Position numbers and translations under genes: made by a program. Under the pieces are notes generated by a model. The model was not told the origin of the DNA and did not search any database. It worked only from the letters and a program-made list of their open reading frames with translations. Shown here piece by piece: positions 18,701-27,347 of a DNA stretch of 64,000 nt (its first letter is position 1; each line of letters begins with the position of its first letter). Source of the stretch: Calothrix sp. PCC 7103 (GTDB lineage: Bacteria > Cyanobacteriota > Cyanobacteriia > Cyanobacteriales > Nostocaceae); NCBI RefSeq assembly GCF_000331305.1, contig NZ_KB217478.1, forward strand, positions 6,621,646 to 6,685,645. The letters are read 5' to 3'.

Positions 18701-19603
18701 CTATTTGGCGCCGACAGCGGTAGCAACTTTAGTGACTTCGGTTGCAGCAGATGGTGTTTCGTCTTGTGTAACAGCTTTCCACCACAGTAATACTGCTGGT
18801 ATAACTCCTGTAATAAAACCTAACGAGACAGGAACAACAAATCCTGCACCTAAGCTAAGTCCAGCCGCAAAAGCATAGTTACTCAAGTAAACTATCATTG
18901 GAACATTGAGTTGCTTAGGCTCTAATTTTACAGGATTATTACGCCATAACAGTGCTGCGACTGTCATAAAGACTGTGCTAGTACCAAACCAACCTGCATA
19001 ATTTTGGTAGGGAGTTCCATAAAATGCTCCCGCTTGGTCCCAAAACCAAAACGGTAGTGATGTTTGACTCATAGCTGGTTCCAGTGCGAAGTCCCAGCTT
19101 GTAAATAGCACTGCTCCTAATAATACGGCGCCAACTTGGCGTAGAATAGTTGGATTTTTGGCAACTCCTAACCCTGCACGGGCAACAAGATACGCTGATA
19201 ATCCCACATAGAACCACGACAAAGGAATTGTAAAGGGCACAAGTTCAGCAATTTTGTAGCCCAAGCCATTCAAATAATGATAGTCACCGAAAGGAAACCC
19301 AGTTCCCGTTCCCAGTAACTCACTGCTGACTGATATCAATACTGCTGGCACCATGAATGAAAGCCAAGTTTGCCATCCCAAAGTCCTAAATGCAAAAATC
19401 GAGACAGCTACAGTACCAAAAATAATATCAACTACGCCGCCATTCGCCATGCTCAGTTGCATAGCTGTTTGACCAACGTCGCCAAAATTCAAAATCTTCT
19501 CGGCGTTTGGTATAACTAGCAAAATGCCTGCTAGCCCAAAAGCTTTAGACAGTATATGACCCGTTAAACATACGCGCTCGGCGATAACAAGCTGTTTCAT
19601 CAT
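18701..19603 (-). CDS. cruF: Gamma-carotene 1'-hydroxylase (CruF)
   Basis: 300 residues, an integral membrane protein with about seven or eight hydrophobic segments. Motifs typical of the CruF/CrtC-like hydratase family (DUF422) include SSELLGTGTGFPFGDYHYLNGLG, VPFTIPLSWFYVGLSAY, FTSWDFALEPAMS and FYGTPYQNYAGWF. CruF adds water at the 1',2' double bond of gamma-carotene on the way to myxol and its glycosides. The start is one of two adjacent ATGs with AAGGG upstream. It precedes cruG on the same strand with an 86-bp gap containing a palindromic repeat. Confidence 0.9.
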   Translation of the reverse strand: MMKQLVIAERVCLTGHILSKAFGLAGILLVIPNAEKILNFGDVGQTAMQLSMANGGVVDIIFGTVAVSIFAFRTLGWQTWLSFMVPAVLISVSSELLGTGTGFPFGDYHYLNGLGYKIAELVPFTIPLSWFYVGLSAYLVARAGLGVAKNPTILRQVGAVLLGAVLFTSWDFALEPAMSQTSLPFWFWDQAGAFYGTPYQNYAGWFGTSTVFMTVAALLWRNNPVKLEPKQLNVPMIVYLSNYAFAAGLSLGAGFVVPVSLGFITGVIPAVLLWWKAVTQDETPSAATEVTKVATAVGAK

Positions 19604-19779
19604 ATCCCTTAAAAGATGTAACTCGCGTTACTTAGCTGCTAACAGTTTACAAATGTTTAAGAAAATATTTAACTACTTTATAATAAAATTTTTGCTATTT
19701 TACCGAATAGTGTATATTCTGGACGCGAATTAGGGTCGATAATTGAAGAGTAGTAGCCCTAACCGGTTGGATAATTAGT

Positions 19780-20211
19780 ATGATGTCAGTCATCAAAAGA
19801 ATTCCGTGGCTTTCCCTGACGTTAGCGTTACTTACCTACTGTTCTCTAGGTTGGGTAATGTCACAAGAGCGTCTACCCCCCGTTGCTTGGTTTGCAATTA
19901 TACCTATAATCACTTTAGTCATCTGCGCCCTAGCGACTCCTTGGACACAGATTAATTTTTACTCTAATTTTATATTTAAATCGAACACCCGTACTTTTGG
20001 CATTTCAGTTTTGGGTGCATTTGCGCTATTTTTGATGATTTCCTGGTTTAGATTATTTCTCGATTCCTTACTTGTCGCATCTGCTACCATTTTGGTGCGA
20101 ATAGACTTTCAAATGGCTGGGTTTCGTTATATAGAGACGTTTGCAGCCTTATTCTTTATTGCTATGACGGGTTTAGCGATGGGTGTATTTATTAATCGGT
20201 TTATATTGTAG
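19780..20211 (+). CDS. Conserved-looking membrane protein, function unknown
   Basis: 143 residues with four probable transmembrane helices (about 8-28, 36-53, 70-95, 118-140) and few polar loops. No enzymatic motif is visible. The stop codon TAG lies inside the GTAGAGACG palindrome at 20208, so the end of this frame is set by a repeat. It is convergent with rpmA. No function is proposed. Confidence 0.65.
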   Translation: MMSVIKRIPWLSLTLALLTYCSLGWVMSQERLPPVAWFAIIPIITLVICALATPWTQINFYSNFIFKSNTRTFGISVLGAFALFLMISWFRLFLDSLLVASATILVRIDFQMAGFRYIETFAALFFIAMTGLAMGVFINRFIL

Positions 20212-20237
20212 AGACGCGATGTTCCTCGCATCTCTAC
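20208..20237. repeat. GTAGAGACGCGAT hairpin repeat supplying a stop codon
   Basis: GTAGAGACGCGATG followed by CGCATCTCTAC. It provides the TAG of the membrane-protein gene and may terminate both convergent transcripts. Confidence 0.8.
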
Positions 20238-20256
20238 ACGTGTGCGTCTTTTTGAA

Positions 20257-20526
20257 TTAACAGCCTACTGCTTCTGCTGGGTAAATGCTGACTTTCTTGC
20301 GGGTTTTGCCTTTTCTCTCGAATGCGACAATGCCATCAATTAAGGCAAACAAAGTATCATCACTACCGATACCAACGTTGTTACCAGGGTGAAATTTTGT
20401 ACCACGCTGACGAACTAAAATATTGCCTGCGCGCACAGTTTGACCACCGTAACGTTTCACACCTAGTCGCTGTGCATTAGAGTCGCGTCCGTTCCGAGTA
20501 CTACCAGTACCTTTCTTACTAGCCAT
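20257..20526 (-). CDS. rpmA: 50S ribosomal protein L27
   Basis: 89 residues matching bacterial L27 throughout: [42 protein letters not shown], then [15 protein letters not shown]. The N-terminal tail reaches the peptidyl-transferase centre in known ribosomes. Cotranscribed with rplU, 33 bp upstream, as in most bacteria. Confidence 0.98.
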   Translation of the reverse strand: MASKKGTGSTRNGRDSNAQRLGVKRYGGQTVRAGNILVRQRGTKFHPGNNVGIGSDDTLFALIDGIVAFERKGKTRKKVSIYPAEAVGC

Positions 20527-20559
20527 GATGTCCTCTTTTTCTGTATTATCTCTCTTTAA

Positions 20560-20970
20560 TTATTCTGCAACAGGCGCCTCGGTTTCGGCAGGAGCATCAG
20601 TTGAAGCTTCTTCTGCGGGAGCAGCTTGTACTTGTGCAGCTGCTAATACCGACCCATTCATACTAATCGAATCAATCATCAGACGAGTAACTTCCTGACG
20701 GTGACCGCGTTTTTTACGGGTTTTCTTCTTAGGCTTCATTTTATAAACAAGCACTTTGCGGTCACGAAAATGCCGCATCACAGTGCCTTCGACAACGGCG
20801 CCTTCAACAGTAGGCTGTCCTACAGTAACATTACCATCGTGTTGTACTAATAAAACCGCATCAATACTAACTTTGTCATCAGGTTGAGCAGTAAGCAGTT
20901 CGATATCGTAGAAACGACCTGGTTCAACACGCACTTGCTTGCCACCAGTTTCAATAATTGCGTAAGTCAT
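20560..20970 (-). CDS. rplU: 50S ribosomal protein L21
   Basis: 136 residues. [22 protein letters not shown] and the basic segment [21 protein letters not shown] are diagnostic. The core is about 105 residues as usual, with an added acidic Ala/Glu/Pro-rich tail from about 115. L21 binds 23S rRNA. It is the first gene of rplU-rpmA; the leader holds a long-range stem that may serve autoregulation. Confidence 0.97.
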   Translation of the reverse strand: MTYAIIETGGKQVRVEPGRFYDIELLTAQPDDKVSIDAVLLVQHDGNVTVGQPTVEGAVVEGTVMRHFRDRKVLVYKMKPKKKTRKKRGHRQEVTRLMIDSISMNGSVLAAAQVQAAPAEEASTDAPAETEAPVAE

Positions 20971-20994
20971 GAAATTGTCCTATGTGTTGCCGTA

Positions 20995-21055
20995 CAGGTA
21001 GCTGGCGCCGTCATCTTTTGGACTTCAACAAACCAGCCTTTATCATGTCTACCTG
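20995..21055 (-). promoter_or_regulatory. Possible rplU leader structure
   Basis: CAGGTAG (20995-21001) and CTACCTG (21049-21055) are complementary across about 47 bases, directly upstream of the L21 start. Ribosomal-protein leaders often fold this way; function here is inference. Confidence 0.35.
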
Positions 21056-21218
21056 TTCCGAGCGTGAGTTAGACAGACAATCTCTCATAATATTTCGGAC
21101 TCAAAGCAATGTCAATAAACATTCTCTAAAATTATTTTAAATTTTTTTTGAACAGTTGGCGTAATTGTTGTAATTAGACCTGTATTTATATATGACACAG
21201 AACAGCACCAAACCGTCT

Positions 21219-21249
21219 GAGCAGCTTTTAGGGTTGCTCGGATTTTTTT
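21219..21249 (+). terminator. Terminator-like hairpin with T-run upstream of the RlaP-type gene
   Basis: GAGCA and TGCTC flank a short loop, followed by GGATTTTTTT. No plus-strand gene ends here, so it may be an attenuator of the next gene or the end of an unannotated RNA. Confidence 0.4.
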
Positions 21250-21286
21250 GTATAATTGTAATGTGGTGTAATGTATTATATGTAGC

Positions 21287-22381
21287 ATGAAGCGTATCGA
21301 AGTAGAAAAGCGCAGTATATTTATTGGTTTGGCTGGGAGTCATGGTTATGGATTAAACCGTCCTGACTCAGATTTGGATTACCGAGGTGTATTTATTGCA
21401 CCAAAAGAATATTATCTGGGATTTAGTACTGTTGAGCAAAAAGAAAACGGTTGGGACACAGAACCGGGAATATTTCCGTTTTTAGATGGAAACAATGATA
21501 CTGTTATTTACGAGTTGCGGAAAATTATTCAGTTACTATCAGGCGCAAATCCTAATGTATTAGAGTTATTATGGCTCAAGCAATACCCATATATAACAGA
21601 AGTAGGGCAACACTTAATCAAACACAGAAAGCTATTTTTGAGTAAAAAAGTCAAACATACTTACTCAGGATACGCATTTGCCCAAATAAAAAAAATGGAA
21701 AGTCACCGCAAATGGTTATTGAACCCACCCAAAAACAAACCACTTCCTAGCGACTTCAAAATAGAAAGTGAAGAACCATTATCAAAAGAAGAACTTAACG
21801 CATTTTTAGAGTACTTGTATTTAATAATACGCGGCAAAATAGAATTTTTAGAAGAATCAGAGCAACTATATAAACTTTTAACAGCCGATATAGACTTTAA
21901 AGGCGTTTTGAAACAATATACTTTACCCGATGATACATTAGAAACAACTCAAAAATTCACAAACAGCCGCAAAGACTTTATTAGACTATTACAAAGAAGT
22001 CAAAGTTATCAAGTTGCCTTACGTGAATGGAAAGCTTACTTATCGTGGCAAGAAAATCGTAACCCAGACCGTGCCGAAATGGAGCGCAAATCAGGTTTTG
22101 ACCTTAAACATGGAATGCACTGTATACGTTTATTACGTAGTGGCCTAGAAATATTACGGTCAGAAGAAATTACTGTAGATAGAAGAGACGCAGGAGATAG
22201 TGAAGATTTAAGAGCAATATTACAAGGTAAATATAGCTATGAAGAAGTAATGAAAATGGCAGAAGATTTAGTAGCAGAAATGGATAAAGTCTATCAAGTC
22301 TCAACTTTACCACACCGACCAGATGTAGAACAAATCAATAAATTATGTATTGAATTAGTAGAAATGCAGGGCTGGAATTAA
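21287..22381 (+). CDS. RlaP-type nucleotidyltransferase (DNA polymerase beta superfamily)
   Basis: 364 residues. The nucleotidyltransferase site is at the N-terminus: GLAGSHGYGLNRPDSDLDYRG (GS...D-x-D), followed by FLDGNNDTVIYELRKIIQLLSGANPNVLELLWL, which is typical of the PF10127 family (YcgL/RlaP). The rest is helical. RlaP stands for RNA-ligase-associated polymerase beta, but no ligase gene is present nearby, so this is a stand-alone member. The reaction is not established. It is followed by a repeat-rich gap. A TATAAT lies about 30 bp upstream of the ATG. Confidence 0.82.
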   Translation: MKRIEVEKRSIFIGLAGSHGYGLNRPDSDLDYRGVFIAPKEYYLGFSTVEQKENGWDTEPGIFPFLDGNNDTVIYELRKIIQLLSGANPNVLELLWLKQYPYITEVGQHLIKHRKLFLSKKVKHTYSGYAFAQIKKMESHRKWLLNPPKNKPLPSDFKIESEEPLSKEELNAFLEYLYLIIRGKIEFLEESEQLYKLLTADIDFKGVLKQYTLPDDTLETTQKFTNSRKDFIRLLQRSQSYQVALREWKAYLSWQENRNPDRAEMERKSGFDLKHGMHCIRLLRSGLEILRSEEITVDRRDAGDSEDLRAILQGKYSYEEVMKMAEDLVAEMDKVYQVSTLPHRPDVEQINKLCIELVEMQGWN

Positions 22382-22408
22382 TATCTAATTGTCATGCATC
22401 TCCAATCT

Positions 22409-22464
22409 GTCATGCTGAGGAACGAAGCATCTCTAATAATGTCATGCTGAGGAACGAAGCATCT
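22409..22464. repeat. Two direct copies of a 24-bp palindromic element
   Basis: GTCATGCTGAGGAACGAAGC followed by ATCT at 22409-22432 and again at 22441-22464. Similar elements are dispersed in many bacterial genomes. Confidence 0.8.
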
Positions 22465-22494
22465 TTAACATGTCATAAATTTCAAGAGAATATT

Positions 22495-22566
22495 ACCACA
22501 GAGACACAGAGTTCACAGAGAAAATATTAAGAGGAATGAACCACAAAGACACAAAGGACACAAAGG
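22495..22566. repeat. ACCACAGAGACACAGAG-type short tandem repeats
   Basis: ACCACAGAGACACAGAG at 22495 and the variant ACCACAAAGACACAAAGG at 22540. The same family occurs at 35249. Confidence 0.75.
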
Positions 22567-22633
22567 AAGAGGAAAGAGAGAAGAACTCCCAATGGTTATT
22601 AGTGGGGGAAGCTAAAAATTTATGAAATTACTT

Positions 22634-25600
22634 TTAACTCGGACAAGTAGATACGGCGCCATTCGCTCTTGGTGTAACTGTCGGCGCCATCGCAACAAGT
22701 TCTATACTACCATCAGCGTTTTTCAATAATCCTTGTGCCTCAGTAATTTCTACTTTATTTTTATCTAACTCACTTTTTGATACTTGTCTCTGTTGGTTTA
22801 CACTTATCTCATTTGCATCTAAAGTTGCTAGCGTAGTAAGACTGTGTGTACCTGGGAGTACTTGAAGCGGGTTAGGTGGTAAACTTCCGAGTCCAGTAAC
22901 TATAAATTTACCCTCTTGACGTTTTGCATAGGCGCCGCGCGGGCAAATTTGACCTATTTGATTACTCGCATCAACGACTTGGGTAGGTAGTTTGTTAATT
23001 GCTTGAGTGGCATTAATATCAGGTTGTGTAATGGAGATTTGTCCTTGTACACCAAGTCGCGAGCTTGCAGTGATATCGCTTTGATTTGTAGATTGAGATT
23101 GCGTTTCAATACCAAAAATACTTCGAGCTGTTATGTTTATATTACCACCTCTTCCCGTGTAAGCATCTGTGGAAATATTGCTATCTTCATTTTTCTTGGC
23201 GATAATAAAGGGGGTATTTATATTAATATTTCCACCATCACCACCAGATTGATTATCAAAGCCACCACTTGTAGAGATATTGCTGTTATTTCGTAACAAT
23301 AAAAAATCTGCCGCAGTTAAGTCAATATCGCCACCATTACCTGAATTTGTAATTGCTGCAATTATACTTTTGTTATCGAGACGAACTGTACCAGAGTTAA
23401 TATTAATATTTCCTGCGGCACCCGATGCCAAACTGCTGGAGGATAAAGCAGCACTGTTTAGAGATAAATTACGTGCCGTGACATTAATGTTACCACCTTT
23501 TCCTTTACCAATAAATTCGCCATCTTTTTCTACTGTAGTAAAGATGCCACTATTGAACATTTGACCATCATAAGTTAATCCACTAACGGATAATGTATTA
23601 CCAGCATTAACTGTGATATTACCTCCATCTCCTTCTCCTATAGTAGAAGCATTGATTTGAGAAGCATTTTTGATAGTGATATTACCAGTTGTATCGATGC
23701 GAATATTCCCAGCGTTACTTTCATCAAAGGTAGTAGCATATAAATTGGCGCCGTTTGCAAGTAATAAATTACTAGCACTAATTTCTATATCTCCACCATA
23801 CCCAATGGCAAATGATCCCACTAGACTAACGATATTGCTTTTATCAATAATAGAGACATCTCCTCCCGCACGAATTACAACTTTGCCTGCATCTCCTTGA
23901 CCACTTGTACTGCTGTTTATAAAGGCGCCATTATTAATTACTACATTACCATTAGCCTTGATGGAGACATCACCAGCTCTACCTTTGCCACTTATCGAAG
24001 TATTGAGAATAGTATTATCAGTTAAGGTCAGCGTACCTGTAAAAATATCAATTCTGCCACCATTACCAATACCTTCTTTATCGAGGCTACTGCTAACAAA
24101 AGCATTCTGCAAAAATACTGAATCAGAGACTTTGATAGAGATACTGCCACCGTTTCCTTGTCCGAAGCTGGCTGCAAAAAAATCAGAGTCATTATCTAAA
24201 AACAGTCTTTTTGCCTGAACGTCAATATTACCACCATTACCTATTGCATTTGGCTCAACACTAGTCGAAAAGCTGCCGTTATTAGTCAGTGATACCAAAT
24301 CATTCGTTTTAATAGAGATATTGCCTGCGTTGCCTTTTCCCGAAGTGTAAGTAAACAAAGTGGCATTATTTAATGATAGGTTATCAGCTTCGATATTAAT
24401 AGTGCCACCATTTCCGGTTGCTTTATCACTAACAAAGCTGCTAATTTGCGTAAAGTCAATATTTTTGTCGTTGCTGAGGGAAACATTTTCTGATGCTTTA
24501 ATAGAGATATTACCTGCATTGCCTAGCCCATAAGTATCAGCACTTATATCACCAGTGTTTTTGAGGAATACTGCCCGCGCGTTAATATTAATATCCCCAC
24601 CTTGACCAATACCCTCAAAAACAACATCGCTACCAATGCTACTAGATAAGTTGACTTCTCCATACTGCTGAGTAAATGTCTTCCCGAAGCCATCAAGAGT
24701 TACGGTATCGCGCGCATTAACTGTAATATTTCCGGCATTTCCTCGTCCATTGGTATTGCTACTGATTGTGGCGCCATTAGTTAGCTGTAATGAACCTGTA
24801 GTTATTTGGATATTTCCAGCATTGCCGATACCCTTTGTAATTACATCACTTAGAATGTTGCTACGTGCGTAAATCGAAACACCGTCCATCTCATAAGGTA
24901 CGATACCGTCTAACTTGATACTGTCGCGCGCATTAATTATAATATTGCCTGCATCACCTTTACCAGAAGTAGTTGTGGATAGCTTAGAACCACCGCGCAA
25001 TGAAACTGTTTCGGTATTAACTTGGATATTTCCAGCTTTTCCTTCACCTAGGTCATATAGCGAACTGGCTACAAAACTTCCACTATCTAAGGTAATATTA
25101 CGAGCATCAATAGTAATATTACCTGCGTTACCTTTCCCCGCACTACTGTTGCCAATAAAAGCATTATTGGTTAATTTCAGAGTATTTGCTGTAAGTTCAA
25201 TACTACCACTGTTACCTATAGCTTCTTGGTTTACACCGCTAAGAATACGGCTTAATATTTTTTCACCTTTTCCATCCAAAGTAATTGCATCACGAGTATT
25301 GATTGTAATGCTACCCGCCGAACCCTGTCCATAAGTCCTGTTATTGATTTCCGCACCTTCAAATAATGAAAGCGAACCAGTTTGAATCTGGATGTTACCT
25401 CCGTTACCTACGGCGCCTGTTTCAACTGAACTATAAATACTACTATTGCTTAAGTTGATATTATCTTTAGCTTGAATAAAAGCGTTGCCTGCATTGCCAT
25501 TGCCAAATGTGCTGACATCTACATTACTGTTCTTTTTTAAATTTAAAGAGCCTGTGGAAATATTAATATTACCAGATTGACCAAAAGCATTTTTTTGTAA

Positions 25601-26599
25601 CACGTTGGAAATAATACTGTTATCACTCAAGGTAATTGTCCCTGTAGCATTAACAACTATATTTCCACCTTGACTATTCGGTGTTCCTAACCCTGTATCT
25701 ATCCCAGCACGGATTTTACTTCCTTCTGTTACATCTAGATTCCGGGCATTAATATTGATGTTACCGCCATTATTGCCTCGTACATTCACCTCGGCGCCAT
25801 TTAAAAGCGATACATCCGCTCTTTCTACATCAGGCATTACTAAGCTGAGATTATCACCTGCAATATTTAATTCTACATTTCCCGGCGCCGCTAAACCAGC
25901 TAACTCAATATTCCCACCATATGCTCTAACTGCACTACCATCAATATTTATATTCCCACCGACAAGCAACAAACTCTTACCATCAGGTACTCGTAACCCC
26001 GTAACGTTTTCACCTACACCGTTAACACCTGCTGCTGCTTGGGATTTATTTATTATGCTTGCTTGCGGATTAATTTGATTAAATAATAAAGCTGAAGGTT
26101 GAATAGTTAACAAAGGCGCCGTTTCGGGGTTTGTCGCGCTAAATATACCTTGGTTTCCAAACTTTACCGCGTTTGCAGTTGTGCCTACAAAGCTTCCTTG
26201 TATATCTAAACTGGCATTTTGACCGAATAAAATCCCGTTAGGGTTAATTATAAATAAATTTGCGGCGCCATTTACACCCAAAGTCCCCAATATATTTGAA
26301 GCATTTCCACCTGTGACGCGGGTTAATATGTTTTGTACTCCAGACGGGTTTGCGAAATAAACTCGTTGTCCATTATTTATACTAAATTCTGTAAAGCTAT
26401 GAAATAAATTAGTGCCACGCTGGGCGCCTCCATTAACTAAATCAGCATTTCCACCTTTGATTAAAGTACTATTGTTAACGGTTGATGCTTCTTGACCCAA
26501 AGTGTTATCTGGTATGAGTTGTGCAGATGCTGGAGTCGTAGCGAGTACTAAAAAGCTAGATATTAGAAGCTTTTTTAATAGATTATGCCTTTTTTTCAT
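22634..26599 (-). CDS. Filamentous haemagglutinin-like exoprotein (two-partner secretion, TpsA)
   Basis: 1321 residues. Signal peptide 1-26 (cleavage after TTPASA). The TPS secretion domain covers about 27-270, with NSTLIKGG, GTNLFHSFTEFSINNGQRVYF and LFIINPNGILFGQNASLDIQGSF. Then a long beta-helix follows of roughly 50-residue repeats that each end in GNAGNI or GNGGNI. The C-terminal region (QIGQICPRGAYAKRQEGKF, GLGSLPPNPLQVLPG) is a conserved ending of cyanobacterial members. It should be exported by a TpsB/Omp85 pore and act at the cell surface, perhaps in adhesion. No TpsB partner gene is in the window. Plus-strand frames over it are shadows. Confidence 0.92.
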   Translation of the reverse strand: MKKRHNLLKKLLISSFLVLATTPASAQLIPDNTLGQEASTVNNSTLIKGGNADLVNGGAQRGTNLFHSFTEFSINNGQRVYFANPSGVQNILTRVTGGNASNILGTLGVNGAANLFIINPNGILFGQNASLDIQGSFVGTTANAVKFGNQGIFSATNPETAPLLTIQPSALLFNQINPQASIINKSQAAAGVNGVGENVTGLRVPDGKSLLLVGGNINIDGSAVRAYGGNIELAGLAAPGNVELNIAGDNLSLVMPDVERADVSLLNGAEVNVRGNNGGNININARNLDVTEGSKIRAGIDTGLGTPNSQGGNIVVNATGTITLSDNSIISNVLQKNAFGQSGNINISTGSLNLKKNSNVDVSTFGNGNAGNAFIQAKDNINLSNSSIYSSVETGAVGNGGNIQIQTGSLSLFEGAEINNRTYGQGSAGSITINTRDAITLDGKGEKILSRILSGVNQEAIGNSGSIELTANTLKLTNNAFIGNSSAGKGNAGNITIDARNITLDSGSFVASSLYDLGEGKAGNIQVNTETVSLRGGSKLSTTTSGKGDAGNIIINARDSIKLDGIVPYEMDGVSIYARSNILSDVITKGIGNAGNIQITTGSLQLTNGATISSNTNGRGNAGNITVNARDTVTLDGFGKTFTQQYGEVNLSSSIGSDVVFEGIGQGGDININARAVFLKNTGDISADTYGLGNAGNISIKASENVSLSNDKNIDFTQISSFVSDKATGNGGTINIEADNLSLNNATLFTYTSGKGNAGNISIKTNDLVSLTNNGSFSTSVEPNAIGNGGNIDVQAKRLFLDNDSDFFAASFGQGNGGSISIKVSDSVFLQNAFVSSSLDKEGIGNGGRIDIFTGTLTLTDNTILNTSISGKGRAGDVSIKANGNVVINNGAFINSSTSGQGDAGKVVIRAGGDVSIIDKSNIVSLVGSFAIGYGGDIEISASNLLLANGANLYATTFDESNAGNIRIDTTGNITIKNASQINASTIGEGDGGNITVNAGNTLSVSGLTYDGQMFNSGIFTTVEKDGEFIGKGKGGNINVTARNLSLNSAALSSSSLASGAAGNININSGTVRLDNKSIIAAITNSGNGGDIDLTAADFLLLRNNSNISTSGGFDNQSGGDGGNININTPFIIAKKNEDSNISTDAYTGRGGNINITARSIFGIETQSQSTNQSDITASSRLGVQGQISITQPDINATQAINKLPTQVVDASNQIGQICPRGAYAKRQEGKFIVTGLGSLPPNPLQVLPGTHSLTTLATLDANEISVNQQRQVSKSELDKNKVEITEAQGLLKNADGSIELVAMAPTVTPRANGAVSTCPS

Positions 26600-26729
26600 C
26601 GCTAGTTACCCTTAATTTATGCCAAATACTGAACTTATACTTATCAGTATTTCTGCTTAGGTACAACTTATGCAGTAATTTTAGGCAATTTTTAAGAGTT
26701 TTTTGTAAATTCTGAGAATATTGGTGAAT

Positions 26730-26750
26730 GTTGGGTTACACCCAACCTAC
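26730..26750. repeat. GTTGGGTT/AACCCAAC palindrome supplying a stop codon
   Basis: GTTGGGTTACACCCAACC then TAC. On the minus strand it gives the TAG that ends the 99-aa membrane protein. Relatives occur at 30252-30325 and 44791-44812. Confidence 0.75.
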
Positions 26751-27046
26751 GTTTTATGTATTACATCAAGAAAAGCATATAGGCTGATGATAAGAATTAA
26801 GATGGCGCCGATTTTGATGAAGCGTGTTTGACGTGAAGGTGTAGTTGCTTGGCGTACTAAAATTGACATTGCGGAACCTATTGCAAAACTTAAACCTAAT
26901 GCTATGTATGGCTTTTGGGCTGGAAATATGATTGATACGATTATCATTATCGCTGCGAGCGCTAACATTAAATTCTCAATAAGTTCATAAGGGTTATATT
27001 GACTTATTAACAGAATAGTGCTGAACCAATACCTTAAGGTTTGCAT
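26747..27046 (-). CDS. Small membrane protein, function unknown
   Basis: 99 residues with three probable transmembrane helices (about 27-43, 47-62 and 76-93) separated by basic loops (ATTPSRQTRFIKIG). No motif identifies it. The stop codon falls in a dispersed palindromic repeat, so the natural C-terminus may have been altered. Start at 27046 (MQTLRYWF); M27 is an alternative. A repeat of the AACGGATGT family lies just upstream. Confidence 0.55.
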   Translation of the reverse strand: MQTLRYWFSTILLISQYNPYELIENLMLALAAIMIIVSIIFPAQKPYIALGLSFAIGSAMSILVRQATTPSRQTRFIKIGAILILIISLYAFLDVIHKT

Positions 27047-27052
27047 ATAATT

Positions 27053-27080
27053 GGCAACGGATATAACGGATGTAACGGAT
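27053..27080. repeat. AACGGATGT tandem repeat
   Basis: GGCAACGGATATAACGGATG followed by TAACGGAT; three 9-bp units. Confidence 0.8.
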
Positions 27081-27169
27081 TGTTTTTGCGATTTGTTTAG
27101 GGCGCCGGATTATGGATGTATAGGAGAAACGGGTTGGGATTTTACTTTTAAAGGAAGTGAAAATCTTGA

Positions 27170-27274
27170 AGATGCTAAGAAAGCGGGAAAACTGCGTTAA
27201 CGTTCACGACTCATGACAGTTGGGAGATGCTAAGAAAGCGGGAAAACTGCGTTAACGTTCACGACTCATGACAG
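27170..27274. repeat. 50-bp tandem direct duplication
   Basis: The segment starting AGATGCTAAGAAAGCGGG at 27170-27219 is repeated exactly at 27225-27274 (period 55). The first copy contains the last codons and stop of a short open frame. Confidence 0.85.
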
Positions 27275-27314
27275 GAGTCAAGGTTTTGCCCGTTTGCAGT
27301 GTATATGTAATAGA

Positions 27315-27342
27315 CATCCGTTACATCCGTTTTATCCGTTGC
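27315..27342. repeat. AACGGATGT tandem repeat, inverted copy
   Basis: ATCCGTTACATCCGTTTTAT followed by CCGTTGC; reverse orientation of 27053-27080. Confidence 0.8.
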
Positions 27343-27347
27343 TAATA

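Larger units (their letters stand above)
20971..21286. other. Divergent gap between rplU and the RlaP-type gene
   Basis: Contains the rplU leader stem (20995-21055), a plus-strand terminator-like hairpin (21219-21249) and TATAAT at 21251-21256. No ORF is convincing. Confidence 0.5.
27047..27347. other. Repeat-rich gap between the 99-aa gene and chlI
   Basis: Two AACGGATGT repeats in opposite orientation (27053-27080 and 27315-27342) bracket a possible gene fragment (open frame ending at 27200, ...WDFTFKGSENLEDAKKAG) and a 50-bp tandem duplication. Confidence 0.6.

Noticed and set aside
22634-26599. Many plus-strand ORFs opposite the exoprotein gene
   Set aside because: They follow from the repeat composition of the beta-helix gene and lack starts with ribosome-binding sites.
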